Below are positions 1 to 5,556 of a DNA stretch of 5,556 nt, one piece after another (positions within the stretch are counted from its first letter, which is position 1; every line of letters starts with the position of its first letter). This stretch comes from Ignavibacteria bacterium (GTDB taxonomy: Bacteria > Bacteroidota > Ignavibacteria > UBA10030 > SZUA-254), in the NCBI GenBank assembly GCA_005877655.1, contig VBOC01000222.1, positions 1-5,556 of the forward strand, in the 5' to 3' direction. The position numbers were made by a program, and so were the translations under genes. Below the pieces are notes generated by a model that saw only the letters and a program-made list of their open reading frames with translations, searched no databases and was not told the origin of the DNA.

Positions 1-518
1 CGCTGGCCGCTGGAAATGGCCGAGGGGATGATCGGCGCCAGGCCGTCAAAGCGAATGAGCAGGAAGCCTTCTTCTTCCGACTGTTTTTGCCCGACAAACA
101 GGTCCGTCCTCTTCGTATCCCCCGAGAAGGAGAGCAATTCGGTCCAGTTCGTGTGCGTCGCAATGCTCTCGATCGCCGACGTGGAATATCCCGCCGCGTA
201 GAGCCCGCCGATGACGCTGCCCAGACTGTTGCCGACGATGAAATCGATCGGAATCCCGCGCCTTTCGAGCGCTCTGAGCACACCGATCTGGGCGAGTCCG
301 CGCCCTCCGCCGCCGCTCAATACAAGACCTACCTTCGGGCGGGCGGTGTGCTCCTCACGGTGAATGGAGATCCCCCTGAAGCGATCGGGCGTGACAGTGG
401 GCCGTATGGTATAAGCGTTCTGGGCGGATGCCGAAAAGGCAATGAAAGGAATCAACAGCCGGAGGGTGACTCGGCCAACGAGCCTGGTCCGATGCTCAAT
501 CAGAGAAGAACTATGCAA
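1..518 (-). CDS. Patatin-like phospholipase, exported, N-terminal part (runs off left edge)
   Basis: Read on the minus strand, this frame encodes the first 172 residues of a patatin-family serine lipid acyl hydrolase. A hydrophobic stretch at about residues 19-32 ([13 protein letters not shown]) followed by QNA looks like a signal peptide, so the enzyme is probably exported. The patatin core starts near residue 62: the oxyanion-hole motif SGGGGRG is at 68-74 and the nucleophile elbow VGNSLGS at 95-101, with Ser98 as the predicted nucleophile. The catalytic Asp (DG motif) lies beyond the window. The later block, with FVGQKQ and [17 protein letters not shown], resembles long bacterial patatins whose C-terminal half is often a surface or barrel domain; that half is not visible here. 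No ATG exists in frame after the stop near 588-590. A TTG at 516-518 behind GGAGAA gives a complete signal peptide and is the chosen start. The gene lies 55 bp downstream of the glycosyltransferase on the same strand, probably co-transcribed. Family assignment is firm; the start is moderately sure and the substrate unknown. Confidence 0.9.
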   Translation of the reverse strand, partial: MHSSSLIEHRTRLVGRVTLRLLIPFIAFSASAQNAYTIRPTVTPDRFRGISIHREEHTARPKVGLVLSGGGGRGLAQIGVLRALERRGIPIDFIVGNSLGSVIGGLYAAGYSTSAIESIATHTNWTELLSFSGDTKRTDLFVGQKQSEEEGFLLIRFDGLAPIIPSAISSGQ

Positions 519-521
519 GGA

Positions 522-527
522 TTCTCC
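522..527 (-). promoter_or_regulatory. Ribosome binding site supporting a TTG start for the patatin gene
   Basis: On the minus strand GGAGAA lies directly upstream of the TTG at 518-516, with five bases between the GGAG core and the start codon. It is the clearest Shine-Dalgarno-like sequence in the window. It decides the start, because the upstream in-frame stretch contains no ATG or GTG. Confidence 0.5.
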
Positions 528-573
528 GTTTGCAATGTAGAGAATTGAACCTGGAAAATCAAGATAACCGATA

Positions 574-1624
574 TTAATCCGATGCCGCTACTCCGCTCAC
601 AGAGTCGATGAGGGCTCGCAGCCGGTTTTTACAAATCTCTCTTTCGAATCGGGCCGCGTGAATTCTCATCGCGCGCCCGTCAAATTTCAATTTCTCAAAT
701 TGATCGACCGCCTGGGCGAGGGATTCCGGGGTTTGATCGGAGAAGAAGAGGCCGGTCGTGCCCTCCACGACCGTCTCGAGCGCTCCCCCCTTCGCCAACG
801 CAATGACGGGCTTCCCGCACGCCATTGCTTCAACCGGCACGATGCCGAAATCCTCGACTCCCGGGAAGATCAGCGCGCGGCAACCCGCATAGTATTGCTT
901 CAGATCGCGCTCATCCGCCCAGCCTGCGAACTCGATTGTCCCGCCGGCAAGCGCGCGCAGAGAGCGCTCTTCCGGGCCTGACCCGACGATGACCAGCCGT
1001 TTCCGCAACCGGTTGAATGCCTCGATCGCGACATCGAGCCGCTTGTACGGGACGAGAGCGGAGACGGCCAGGAAGTAGCCCTCATCTCTCGACGAGAGCT
1101 CAAAGCTGCTCACATCCACGGGGGGGTAGATCACGGTCGATTCACGTCCATAAATTTTCAGGATACGAGCCTGCACCGTCCGGGAATTGGCTATAAAATG
1201 CCCGACATCCTTCGCCGTTTCGACGTCCCACCGCCGAAGGCCGGCCAGAAAATAGTTCATTCCCGTGCGAACGACAAACGACGCCCGCCCGGCGCCGAAA
1301 TACTGCTCATATTGATCCCAGATGTATCGCATCGGAGAATGGCAGTAGCACACATGAAGGGCTCCCTCCCCGACCCGGGCCCCCTTTGCCGCGGCGTGGC
1401 TGCTCGAAATCACCAGGTCGAATTCCCGGACATCAAGCCCTTCTGCGGCGTAGGGAAAGAGAGGGAGGAAATAGCGGTAATGACTCCGTCCCGGCGCGAT
1501 GCACGAGTGTAAAGAGCGTGGCTTGCGGGAAAAGTTCGCACAGCAGTTCCAGCAATTTTTCGCCGCCTCTCATGCCGACGAGCCAGTCATGCACGAGCGC
1601 AACTTTTCCAGGGAACGGGTTCAT
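574..1624 (-). pseudogene. Family 4 (GT-B) glycosyltransferase, frame broken by an internal deletion
   Basis: The N-terminal part (ATG at 1622-1624) reads KVALVHDWLVGMRGGEK, then ELFPQATLFTLVHRAG, the typical opening of a bacterial GT4 enzyme. The rest continues in another frame: SHYRYFLPLFPYAAEG, DLVISSSHAAAKG, CYCHSPMRYIWDQY, the sugar-nucleotide domain with VSALVPYKRLD and IVGSGPEE, and the EX7E motif in EDFGIVPVEAM, ending at the TAA at 574-576. The first frame alone stops at 1433. The second alone could start only at a GTG (1411-1413), giving 279 residues that lack the acceptor-binding N-terminus. Family members usually have about 22-24 residues between HRxG and HYR; here about 7 bases remain, so both length and frame are wrong. 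Intact relatives add a sugar to a lipid-linked or surface glycan from a nucleotide sugar at the cytoplasmic membrane face. An alternative ATG at 1669 would add 15 residues. Family is certain; whether the break is biological or an assembly error is open. Confidence 0.85.
1483..1494 (-). other. Deletion/frameshift junction inside the glycosyltransferase gene
   Basis: On the minus strand the bases CCGGGACGGAGT can be read as the end of the N-terminal frame (A-G-T, with the preceding G) or as the start of the C-terminal frame (P-G-R-S). Both readings match what relatives carry at the two sides of the missing segment. This is what a deletion between two short direct repeats, lying in different frames, would leave behind. 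The repeat explanation is inference; the frame change itself is seen directly. Confidence 0.6.
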
Positions 1625-1663
1625 GGCAAAAATATACGAATATTGGGCGAGAGATGGAATGTC

Positions 1664-1697
1664 TTGCATCCCGATCCGTCTCTTCCTATATTATTTG
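1664..1697 (+). promoter_or_regulatory. Candidate promoter for the hydrolase-peptidase-ligase operon
   Basis: The gap between the divergent genes (about 120 bp) holds TTGCAT (1664-1669), a 17-base spacer and TATATT (1687-1692), five of six bases of the sigma-70 -10 consensus. The -35 match is weak. The overlapping TATTATTTG (1689-1697) is also close to the Bacteroidota -7 pattern TAnnTTTG, with one extra base in the spacer. Either reading puts the transcript start near 1700, about 45 bases before the hydrolase ATG. The same AT-rich patch read on the minus strand gives AATAAT/TAATAT and could serve the glycosyltransferase. No clear operator was seen; GGGACTTCCC at about 1729-1738 is a small imperfect palindrome only. 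Confidence 0.35.
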
Positions 1698-1745
1698 AAT
1701 TCCCTCACAACATCGTGAAATCCACATCGGGACTTCCCCTCATAG

Positions 1746-2654
1746 ATGACATTCGTCCTGCCGCTCGGAGCGGTTCTGTTGCTCTTTCTTGCGAGCGCAA
1801 CGATCATCCTCCTGGTGATCGGCCCCAGCATACTCTTGAAGCCGCGGAGGCGAACTCCGGAATTTTACCGGGCTCTTCACCTGCCCACCACGCCGTCGGA
1901 ACTGCACCTGCCTTCCGAGCAACTTGATGTCCCGGTTGATGACGGGATTTCGCTTAGTTCCTGGCTCATCAGAGCCGATCCGCCGGTAAAGGGAACCGTT
2001 CTGTACCTTCACGGAGTGGCGGACTGCAAGATCGACGGGTTACGGCTGGCCAGGCTCCTGCATGACAACCGATTCAACGTGTTCCTGTACGATGCACGGA
2101 GGCACGGTGAGAGCGGCGGAAAGTTTTGCACGTACGGCTATTACGAAAAGATCGACGTCATCAAACTCATCGATTATTTAAACGCCCGAAAGGATCTCAC
2201 CCTTGGCAGGATCGGAGCGTTCGGCACTTCGATGGGAGCCGCAGTGGCTATTCAGGCGGCAGCCGTCGACCGGCGTATCGCGGCGGTGGTCTCGGAGAAC
2301 TCGTTCGCGACGCTGCGCTCCATTTTCGATGATTATCAGAAGCGGATGATCCGTCTCCCCTTTCACTACCTGCGGAACCTCGTCATTGTTCGCTCGGAGA
2401 GAATTGCCAATTTCCGCGCGAGCGACGTCTCACCCGTTCAATCGGTGAAGAATCTCGATATCCCCATCTTATTCATCTACGGAAAGAACGACCGCCTCAT
2501 CACGCACAACTATTCGATCATGCTCTACGACAACACTCCCGCGAAAAAGGAGTTGTTCCCCGTCGAGCATGCCTCCCACAACGACACCTGGGAAGTGGGG
2601 GGAAAGGCGTACGAGGTCAAGCTGCTTGAATTTTTTGAAAAAAATCTTGCATGA
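1746..2654 (+). CDS. Membrane-anchored alpha/beta hydrolase (serine hydrolase)
   Basis: A 302-residue alpha/beta-hydrolase-fold enzyme that would cleave an ester, amide or similar bond through a Ser-Asp-His triad. Residues 5-31 form one hydrophobic segment followed at once by KPRRR (32-36); by the positive-inside rule this is a signal anchor with the catalytic domain on the cytoplasmic side (inference). The fold signatures are in order: LYLHG (86-90, oxyanion region), YDARRHGESGG (115-125), nucleophile elbow GTSMG (160-164, Ser162), IYGKND (244-249, Asp249) and HASHND (275-280, with His278 the best catalytic His). The block CTYGYYEK (128-135) is common in the peptidase-S33/BAAT-like hydrolases of this group. 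The ATG directly follows an in-frame TAG, so no longer start is possible; there is no strong ribosome binding site. Its stop overlaps the start of the M28 gene by 4 bp (ATGA). All catalytic residues are present, so it looks functional. Substrate cannot be told; peptidase, esterase, thioesterase or lipase are all possible. Confidence 0.9.
   Translation: MTFVLPLGAVLLLFLASATIILLVIGPSILLKPRRRTPEFYRALHLPTTPSELHLPSEQLDVPVDDGISLSSWLIRADPPVKGTVLYLHGVADCKIDGLRLARLLHDNRFNVFLYDARRHGESGGKFCTYGYYEKIDVIKLIDYLNARKDLTLGRIGAFGTSMGAAVAIQAAAVDRRIAAVVSENSFATLRSIFDDYQKRMIRLPFHYLRNLVIVRSERIANFRASDVSPVQSVKNLDIPILFIYGKNDRLITHNYSIMLYDNTPAKKELFPVEHASHNDTWEVGGKAYEVKLLEFFEKNLA
2639..2654 (+). other. ATGA stop/start overlap preceded by an A-rich slippery-type heptamer
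   Basis: The hydrolase ends with codons GAA AAA AAT CTT GCA TGA, and the next gene's ATG shares bases with GCA-TGA. The overlap predicts that ribosomes finishing the hydrolase restart on the peptidase, which has no Shine-Dalgarno sequence of its own. In addition, A AAA AAT at 2639-2645 fits the X XXY YYZ form in the zero frame, and a -1 slip there would enter the peptidase frame. Coupling is the likelier role; frameshifting is speculative. Confidence 0.45.
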
Positions 2655-4930
2655 GGTTCCGTCCCTCGCTCTTCCTGTTCCTCCTCTGGCCCCTCTCCTC
2701 GCACTGCCAATACTCGGCGGAGCGCGCCGTACAATTCGTGAGGCATCTCGCCGTCGAGATCGGACCGAGGCCGATGGGCTCGCCCTCGGAGCACAGGGCG
2801 CTCGAGGATGCAGTTTCTGAATTTAGGGCGGCGGGCTGCGACACCGCCTACATCATGCCCATGGTTCGCAATTCGAAGATGAATACCTCCAGCGGCATCG
2901 CCGTGGGGATCAAGAGAGGAAGTTCGACGCGGATCATACTCATCGGGGGTCACATCGACTCCGCCGGGCCCGAAGTCCCCGGCGCCGATGACGACGGCTC
3001 CGGAGCGGCGGTGGTGATGGAGCTGGCGCGGGAGTTCGGCCGGAAGCCGATGCGGTCGACGCTCGTGTTCTGCTGTTTTGGCGGCGAGGAAGAGGGACTG
3101 GAGGGTTCGAAGTACTTCGCGAGCTCGTTCAGCGGGATCGACAGCATGGATCTCATGTTGCAGGCGGATATGGCGAACGGGCTCGGTCGAATTGAAATCG
3201 ATCCCGACAGCCACACCGCCAGCGCGCCCTCCTGGCTCGTGAGCGCCGCCCTGGAAGAATACTATAAACTCGGGTACGGCCACCTCCGGTATCCGACGCA
3301 TTTCTTCTCGCTCAACTACGCATTCAAACAAGCTTCCGGCTCCGATCATGAATCATTTTTGGCGCGCGGAGTTCCGGCGATCGACTTTTCGACCGATGTC
3401 GGCAAGCCGATCCATACGCCGCGCGATAACTTTGAGAACTATGACGCCGCGGGGTTGAAGCGTACCTGCGAACTCTTCGCGAGACTGATCGACCGGTTTG
3501 ATTCCGGAGTTCCGGTCCGGCGCACCGAACGGTACTGGTTCTATCTGCTCTTTCATACTCCCATCCTCGTACCGCTCTGGGCTGTGGTGGCATTCTCGGT
3601 CCTGTCGATCGCGCTCGCCGTGGCCGCATCCCTCTCGGTTCGCAGGCGGCGCGAGCCCCGGGACTCCCCCCTCCGCGTCCGATGGTCGGGAATCAAAATC
3701 GCTCTCGCATCGCTCATCATTGCCGCGTGCGGCTGGCTTTCATCCGATCTCATCGCGCTCATCAGGGGGATCCGCCATCCATGGCTTACCTCGATCCCGC
3801 TCTACTATCTGTTTGCCCTCCCCTCCGTCGCCATTGGTGCCTGGTTGTCGATCCGGATGCTCCGAAAACTGAGAGTGTCCCACTGTCCCTATCTCTTCCT
3901 CTGGCGGGCGGCGGTTCTGCTGGCGCTTCCGATCGTGGCGCTGGCAGTCGTGAGTCTGGCCCGCGAAACCTTCTACCTGAAGCTTGCCGTCGAGCCGGCC
4001 GTCGTGCTCTTCCTGGTCAGTCTCGCGGGGATGATCCGGAGACCCCTTCTCAATCTTTTTCTTGTTGCGCTCTCGCCCTGGTGGATGTTCCGCCTGATCT
4101 TCTCCGAATGGGACGACCTCCTGTTCCGCGGGATCGCGTCCGCGCTCCCGTCGAGCCCGGGGGCGTGGCTGATTTTTAATGGGGGGATGATTCTCTTGTT
4201 GAGCCTCATGCTCCTGCCCTTTCTCTATGCGCTCGCCTTCGTGATCAGGGATGCCCGCGAACTCAAACCCCTCGTTTCGATCGCCGGATCGATGCCCGCG
4301 CTTTTTGTTTCTGTCGTTTCGTTCCTCAGCATGGCCGGGTATTTGGTAACCATTCCGGTCTATAACCAGCTGTGGTATCGGGACGCGCGCATCACCGAGC
4401 GCTGCGATCTCTCGCGGCACAAACGGTCGATCACTGTCCAGGGCTCGGAGTATCTGAAAGGGATGAGGATCGCCCACGCCGGCGCCGACAGTTCGATCGG
4501 CTCGAACATCACGGAGGTCGAAGTTCAGCCCGGGTCCGAATTTGATACAACCTGGCTCTCCGTCGAACGGACCGAGCATCACGAGCAGTCCGGAGATACG
4601 ACGCGCTACGACGTCGAGCTCCGGCTGGCGGCAACGAGGCGGCCTCTCGCCGTTTCGATTACGTACTCAACGTCGGGTAAAGTGGTTGGGGGATTCGGGA
4701 GCCCATACCTCTTTTATTCGAACAGGGAGGGTACACACCTCGAATGGTATTCATTCCCCGACTCCGGACTCACAATCCCGGTGCGGTTCCTCGTAGCCGG
4801 CCGGGACAGCGTTCGGGAAAATATCGAAGTGATGTTCGACTCGCTCGCGGACCCTGTCACCGTCGAAGGAGAGATGACGTACGTGATTCCCCGGACACTG
4901 TTCAGTTCGAACGGCCGTTATGGCAGTTAG
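2651..4930 (+). CDS. M28 zinc peptidase fused to an eight-helix membrane region and C-terminal exported domain (ERMP1-like layout)
   Basis: A 759-residue protein. Residues 1-20 (RPSLFLFLLWPLSSHC) look like a signal peptide. Residues 21-285 are an M28 metallopeptidase domain (aminopeptidase/glutamate-carboxypeptidase clan) with every expected metal and catalytic residue by family comparison: His101 in GGHIDS, bridging Asp113 in GADDDGSG, catalytic Glu146 and ligand Glu147 in GGEEEGLEGS, Asp173 in QADMANG, and His255 in PIHTPRDN. About eight hydrophobic helices follow (near 300-328, 348-371, 380-401, 414-436, 446-461, 464-483, 508-531, 545-570). Arg/Lys clusters at 330-337, 402-408, 462-464 and 533-539 fall on alternate loops, so the peptidase and the final domain (571-759, apparently beta-rich) both face the periplasm. 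This order resembles eukaryotic endoplasmic-reticulum metallopeptidase 1 (Fxna) and vacuolar M28 membrane proteases. It probably trims peptides or amino-acid conjugates at the membrane. It overlaps both neighbours (4 bp and 11 bp). The peptidase call is very sure, topology fairly sure, substrate unknown. Confidence 0.92.
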   Translation: MRFRPSLFLFLLWPLSSHCQYSAERAVQFVRHLAVEIGPRPMGSPSEHRALEDAVSEFRAAGCDTAYIMPMVRNSKMNTSSGIAVGIKRGSSTRIILIGGHIDSAGPEVPGADDDGSGAAVVMELAREFGRKPMRSTLVFCCFGGEEEGLEGSKYFASSFSGIDSMDLMLQADMANGLGRIEIDPDSHTASAPSWLVSAALEEYYKLGYGHLRYPTHFFSLNYAFKQASGSDHESFLARGVPAIDFSTDVGKPIHTPRDNFENYDAAGLKRTCELFARLIDRFDSGVPVRRTERYWFYLLFHTPILVPLWAVVAFSVLSIALAVAASLSVRRRREPRDSPLRVRWSGIKIALASLIIAACGWLSSDLIALIRGIRHPWLTSIPLYYLFALPSVAIGAWLSIRMLRKLRVSHCPYLFLWRAAVLLALPIVALAVVSLARETFYLKLAVEPAVVLFLVSLAGMIRRPLLNLFLVALSPWWMFRLIFSEWDDLLFRGIASALPSSPGAWLIFNGGMILLLSLMLLPFLYALAFVIRDARELKPLVSIAGSMPALFVSVVSFLSMAGYLVTIPVYNQLWYRDARITERCDLSRHKRSITVQGSEYLKGMRIAHAGADSSIGSNITEVEVQPGSEFDTTWLSVERTEHHEQSGDTTRYDVELRLAATRRPLAVSITYSTSGKVVGGFGSPYLFYSNREGTHLEWYSFPDSGLTIPVRFLVAGRDSVRENIEVMFDSLADPVTVEGEMTYVIPRTLFSSNGRYGS

Positions 4931-5556
4931 CCGGAGCGAAGCCCTCCTTCTCAAAGCGCGTTCAATCGGGGGACTCCCTCATGCCCGGCGGGGCGCCGCG
5001 TACGGAAATGTCGGCGAATTGTTACGGTCGCAGGTGGAGAGGTACGGGGATAAGTTGTGGCTCATCTTCTACCCGGATCAAAAAGATTCCGGTCCCCGGT
5101 CCCCGTCCGCTGCACGGCGCACCTATACGTACAATGAATTCTCCGAACTCGTCGGCCGTACCGCGAATTATCTCCTGAGCGCGGGAATCCGCAGAGGCGA
5201 CCGGATCGCCACCGTCTCATTCAATCATCCGGACACCGTCATACAATATTTTTCCGCATTTCTGATCGGCGCGGTGGTCGTGCCGGTCAATACGGGAGAA
5301 GACGACCGCCGGATCGGCTACATTCTCGAGAATTCCCGCGCCAAACTGGCATTTGTCCGCGAAGAATATCTCGAACGGCTCAAAAGAATCTTGGCCGGGA
5401 CCCCAGGCATCAGGACGATCGTGCGAGTGGGCTCGGATTCAGGCGCCGGGCCAGAAGACAATTTCCACGCGCAGGTCGCCAGCCAGCCGGCGGCCGTTCG
5501 GCTCGATCATCAGCCCGAGGGGGACGACGAAGCCCTTTTAATCTATACTTCCGGAA
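4920..5556 (+). CDS. AMP-forming acyl-CoA synthetase/ligase, N-terminal part (runs off right edge)
   Basis: The frame from ATG 4920-4922 stays open to the window end (212 full codons) and encodes the N-terminal third of an ANL-superfamily adenylating enzyme. Such enzymes activate a carboxylic acid with ATP to an acyl-AMP and usually pass it to CoA. Visible blocks are ELLRSQVERYGDK (33-45), TYTYNEFSELVGRTANYL (68-85), GIRRGDRIA, then a hydrophobic FLIGAVVVPVNTGE stretch as in fatty-acyl and carnitine-type CoA ligases. The sequence ends in LLIYTSG, the start of the ATP-binding loop (YTSGTTGxPKG), just as the window is cut. The start overlaps the peptidase gene by 11 bp; the frame is closed upstream by TGA at 4884-4886 and has no other upstream start. 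No strong ribosome binding site is seen, so translation is probably coupled. A small Pro/Ser/Arg-rich loop (57-67), encoded by a short GGTCCCC-type repeat, looks like a lineage-specific insert. Family is sure; the acid activated cannot be told, and a stand-alone adenylation domain without CoA use is possible. Confidence 0.88.
   Translation, partial: MAVSRSEALLLKARSIGGLPHARRGAAYGNVGELLRSQVERYGDKLWLIFYPDQKDSGPRSPSAARRTYTYNEFSELVGRTANYLLSAGIRRGDRIATVSFNHPDTVIQYFSAFLIGAVVVPVNTGEDDRRIGYILENSRAKLAFVREEYLERLKRILAGTPGIRTIVRVGSDSGAGPEDNFHAQVASQPAAVRLDHQPEGDDEALLIYTSG

Noticed and set aside
87..548. 153-codon plus-strand frame over the patatin region
   Set aside because: It is antisense to clear patatin motifs and its translation has no recognisable domain.
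1729..1738. GGGACTTCCC as an operator
   Set aside because: An imperfect 10-base palindrome with four-base arms occurs often by chance and no matching second site was seen.
1499..1927. 142-codon plus-strand frame bridging the divergent region
   Set aside because: It crosses from antisense of the glycosyltransferase into the hydrolase start in a different frame; no motif, and both overlapped genes are well supported.
2631..2644. T6-G-A7 stretch as a transcription terminator
   Set aside because: There is no GC-rich stem before a T-run, it is coding sequence (LEFFEKN), and the next gene overlaps immediately.
2651..2710. Lipoprotein signal on the M28 protein (Cys19)
   Set aside because: The residues before the Cys are S-S-H, and His at -1 does not fit the lipobox, so an ordinary signal peptide or anchor is more likely.
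2525..3349. 274-codon open frame on the minus strand
   Set aside because: It covers the end of the hydrolase and the catalytic part of the M28 domain, whose motifs are perfect on the plus strand; the antisense product has Arg/Gly/His-rich low-information sequence.
3740..4582. 280-codon open frame on the minus strand
   Set aside because: It lies wholly inside the peptidase gene, is rich in charged residues with no domain signature, and is a shadow frame of GC-rich coding sequence.
5088..5107. Tandem GGTCCCC-type repeat as a regulatory or variable repeat
   Set aside because: Only about two imperfect copies within coding sequence for a short Pro/Ser/Arg loop; too short to support variable repeat function.

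Overview
The window is a high-GC bacterial segment, probably from a Gram-negative, with tightly packed genes in two divergent groups. The type of patatin and of membrane-bound M28 protease, the weak ribosome binding sites and overall sequence style suggest the Bacteroidota/Ignavibacteria (FCB) side of the tree. That is a low-confidence inference from familiarity with these families, and no marker gene is present. No tRNA, rRNA, CRISPR array, insertion sequence or phage gene was seen.

Left side, minus strand: transcription runs leftwards from about 1625 to the window edge. The first gene is a family 4 (GT-B) glycosyltransferase (574-1624). Its N-terminal and C-terminal parts are both well conserved but lie in different reading frames, with about 20-24 family-typical residues missing where they meet (near 1483-1494). 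It therefore looks broken, or mis-assembled. About 55 bp downstream starts an exported patatin-like phospholipase, cut off by the window edge.

Middle: roughly 120 bp (1625-1745) separate the two groups and hold a candidate promoter for the rightward genes.

Right side, plus strand: three overlapping genes form a likely operon. They are a membrane-anchored alpha/beta hydrolase (1746-2654), a 759-residue protein joining an M28 zinc peptidase to about eight membrane helices and a C-terminal exported domain (2651-4930), and an AMP-forming acyl-CoA synthetase-like enzyme (4920 to beyond the window). The overlaps are 4 bp and 11 bp, which points to coupled translation.

As a set, the window combines envelope sugar transfer, lipid hydrolysis, envelope proteolysis and acyl activation. 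A shared role in envelope or lipid turnover is possible but not shown. The most notable items are the eukaryote-ERMP1-like layout of the M28 protein and the deletion-type break in the glycosyltransferase. I see no convincing evidence for a wholly new system.
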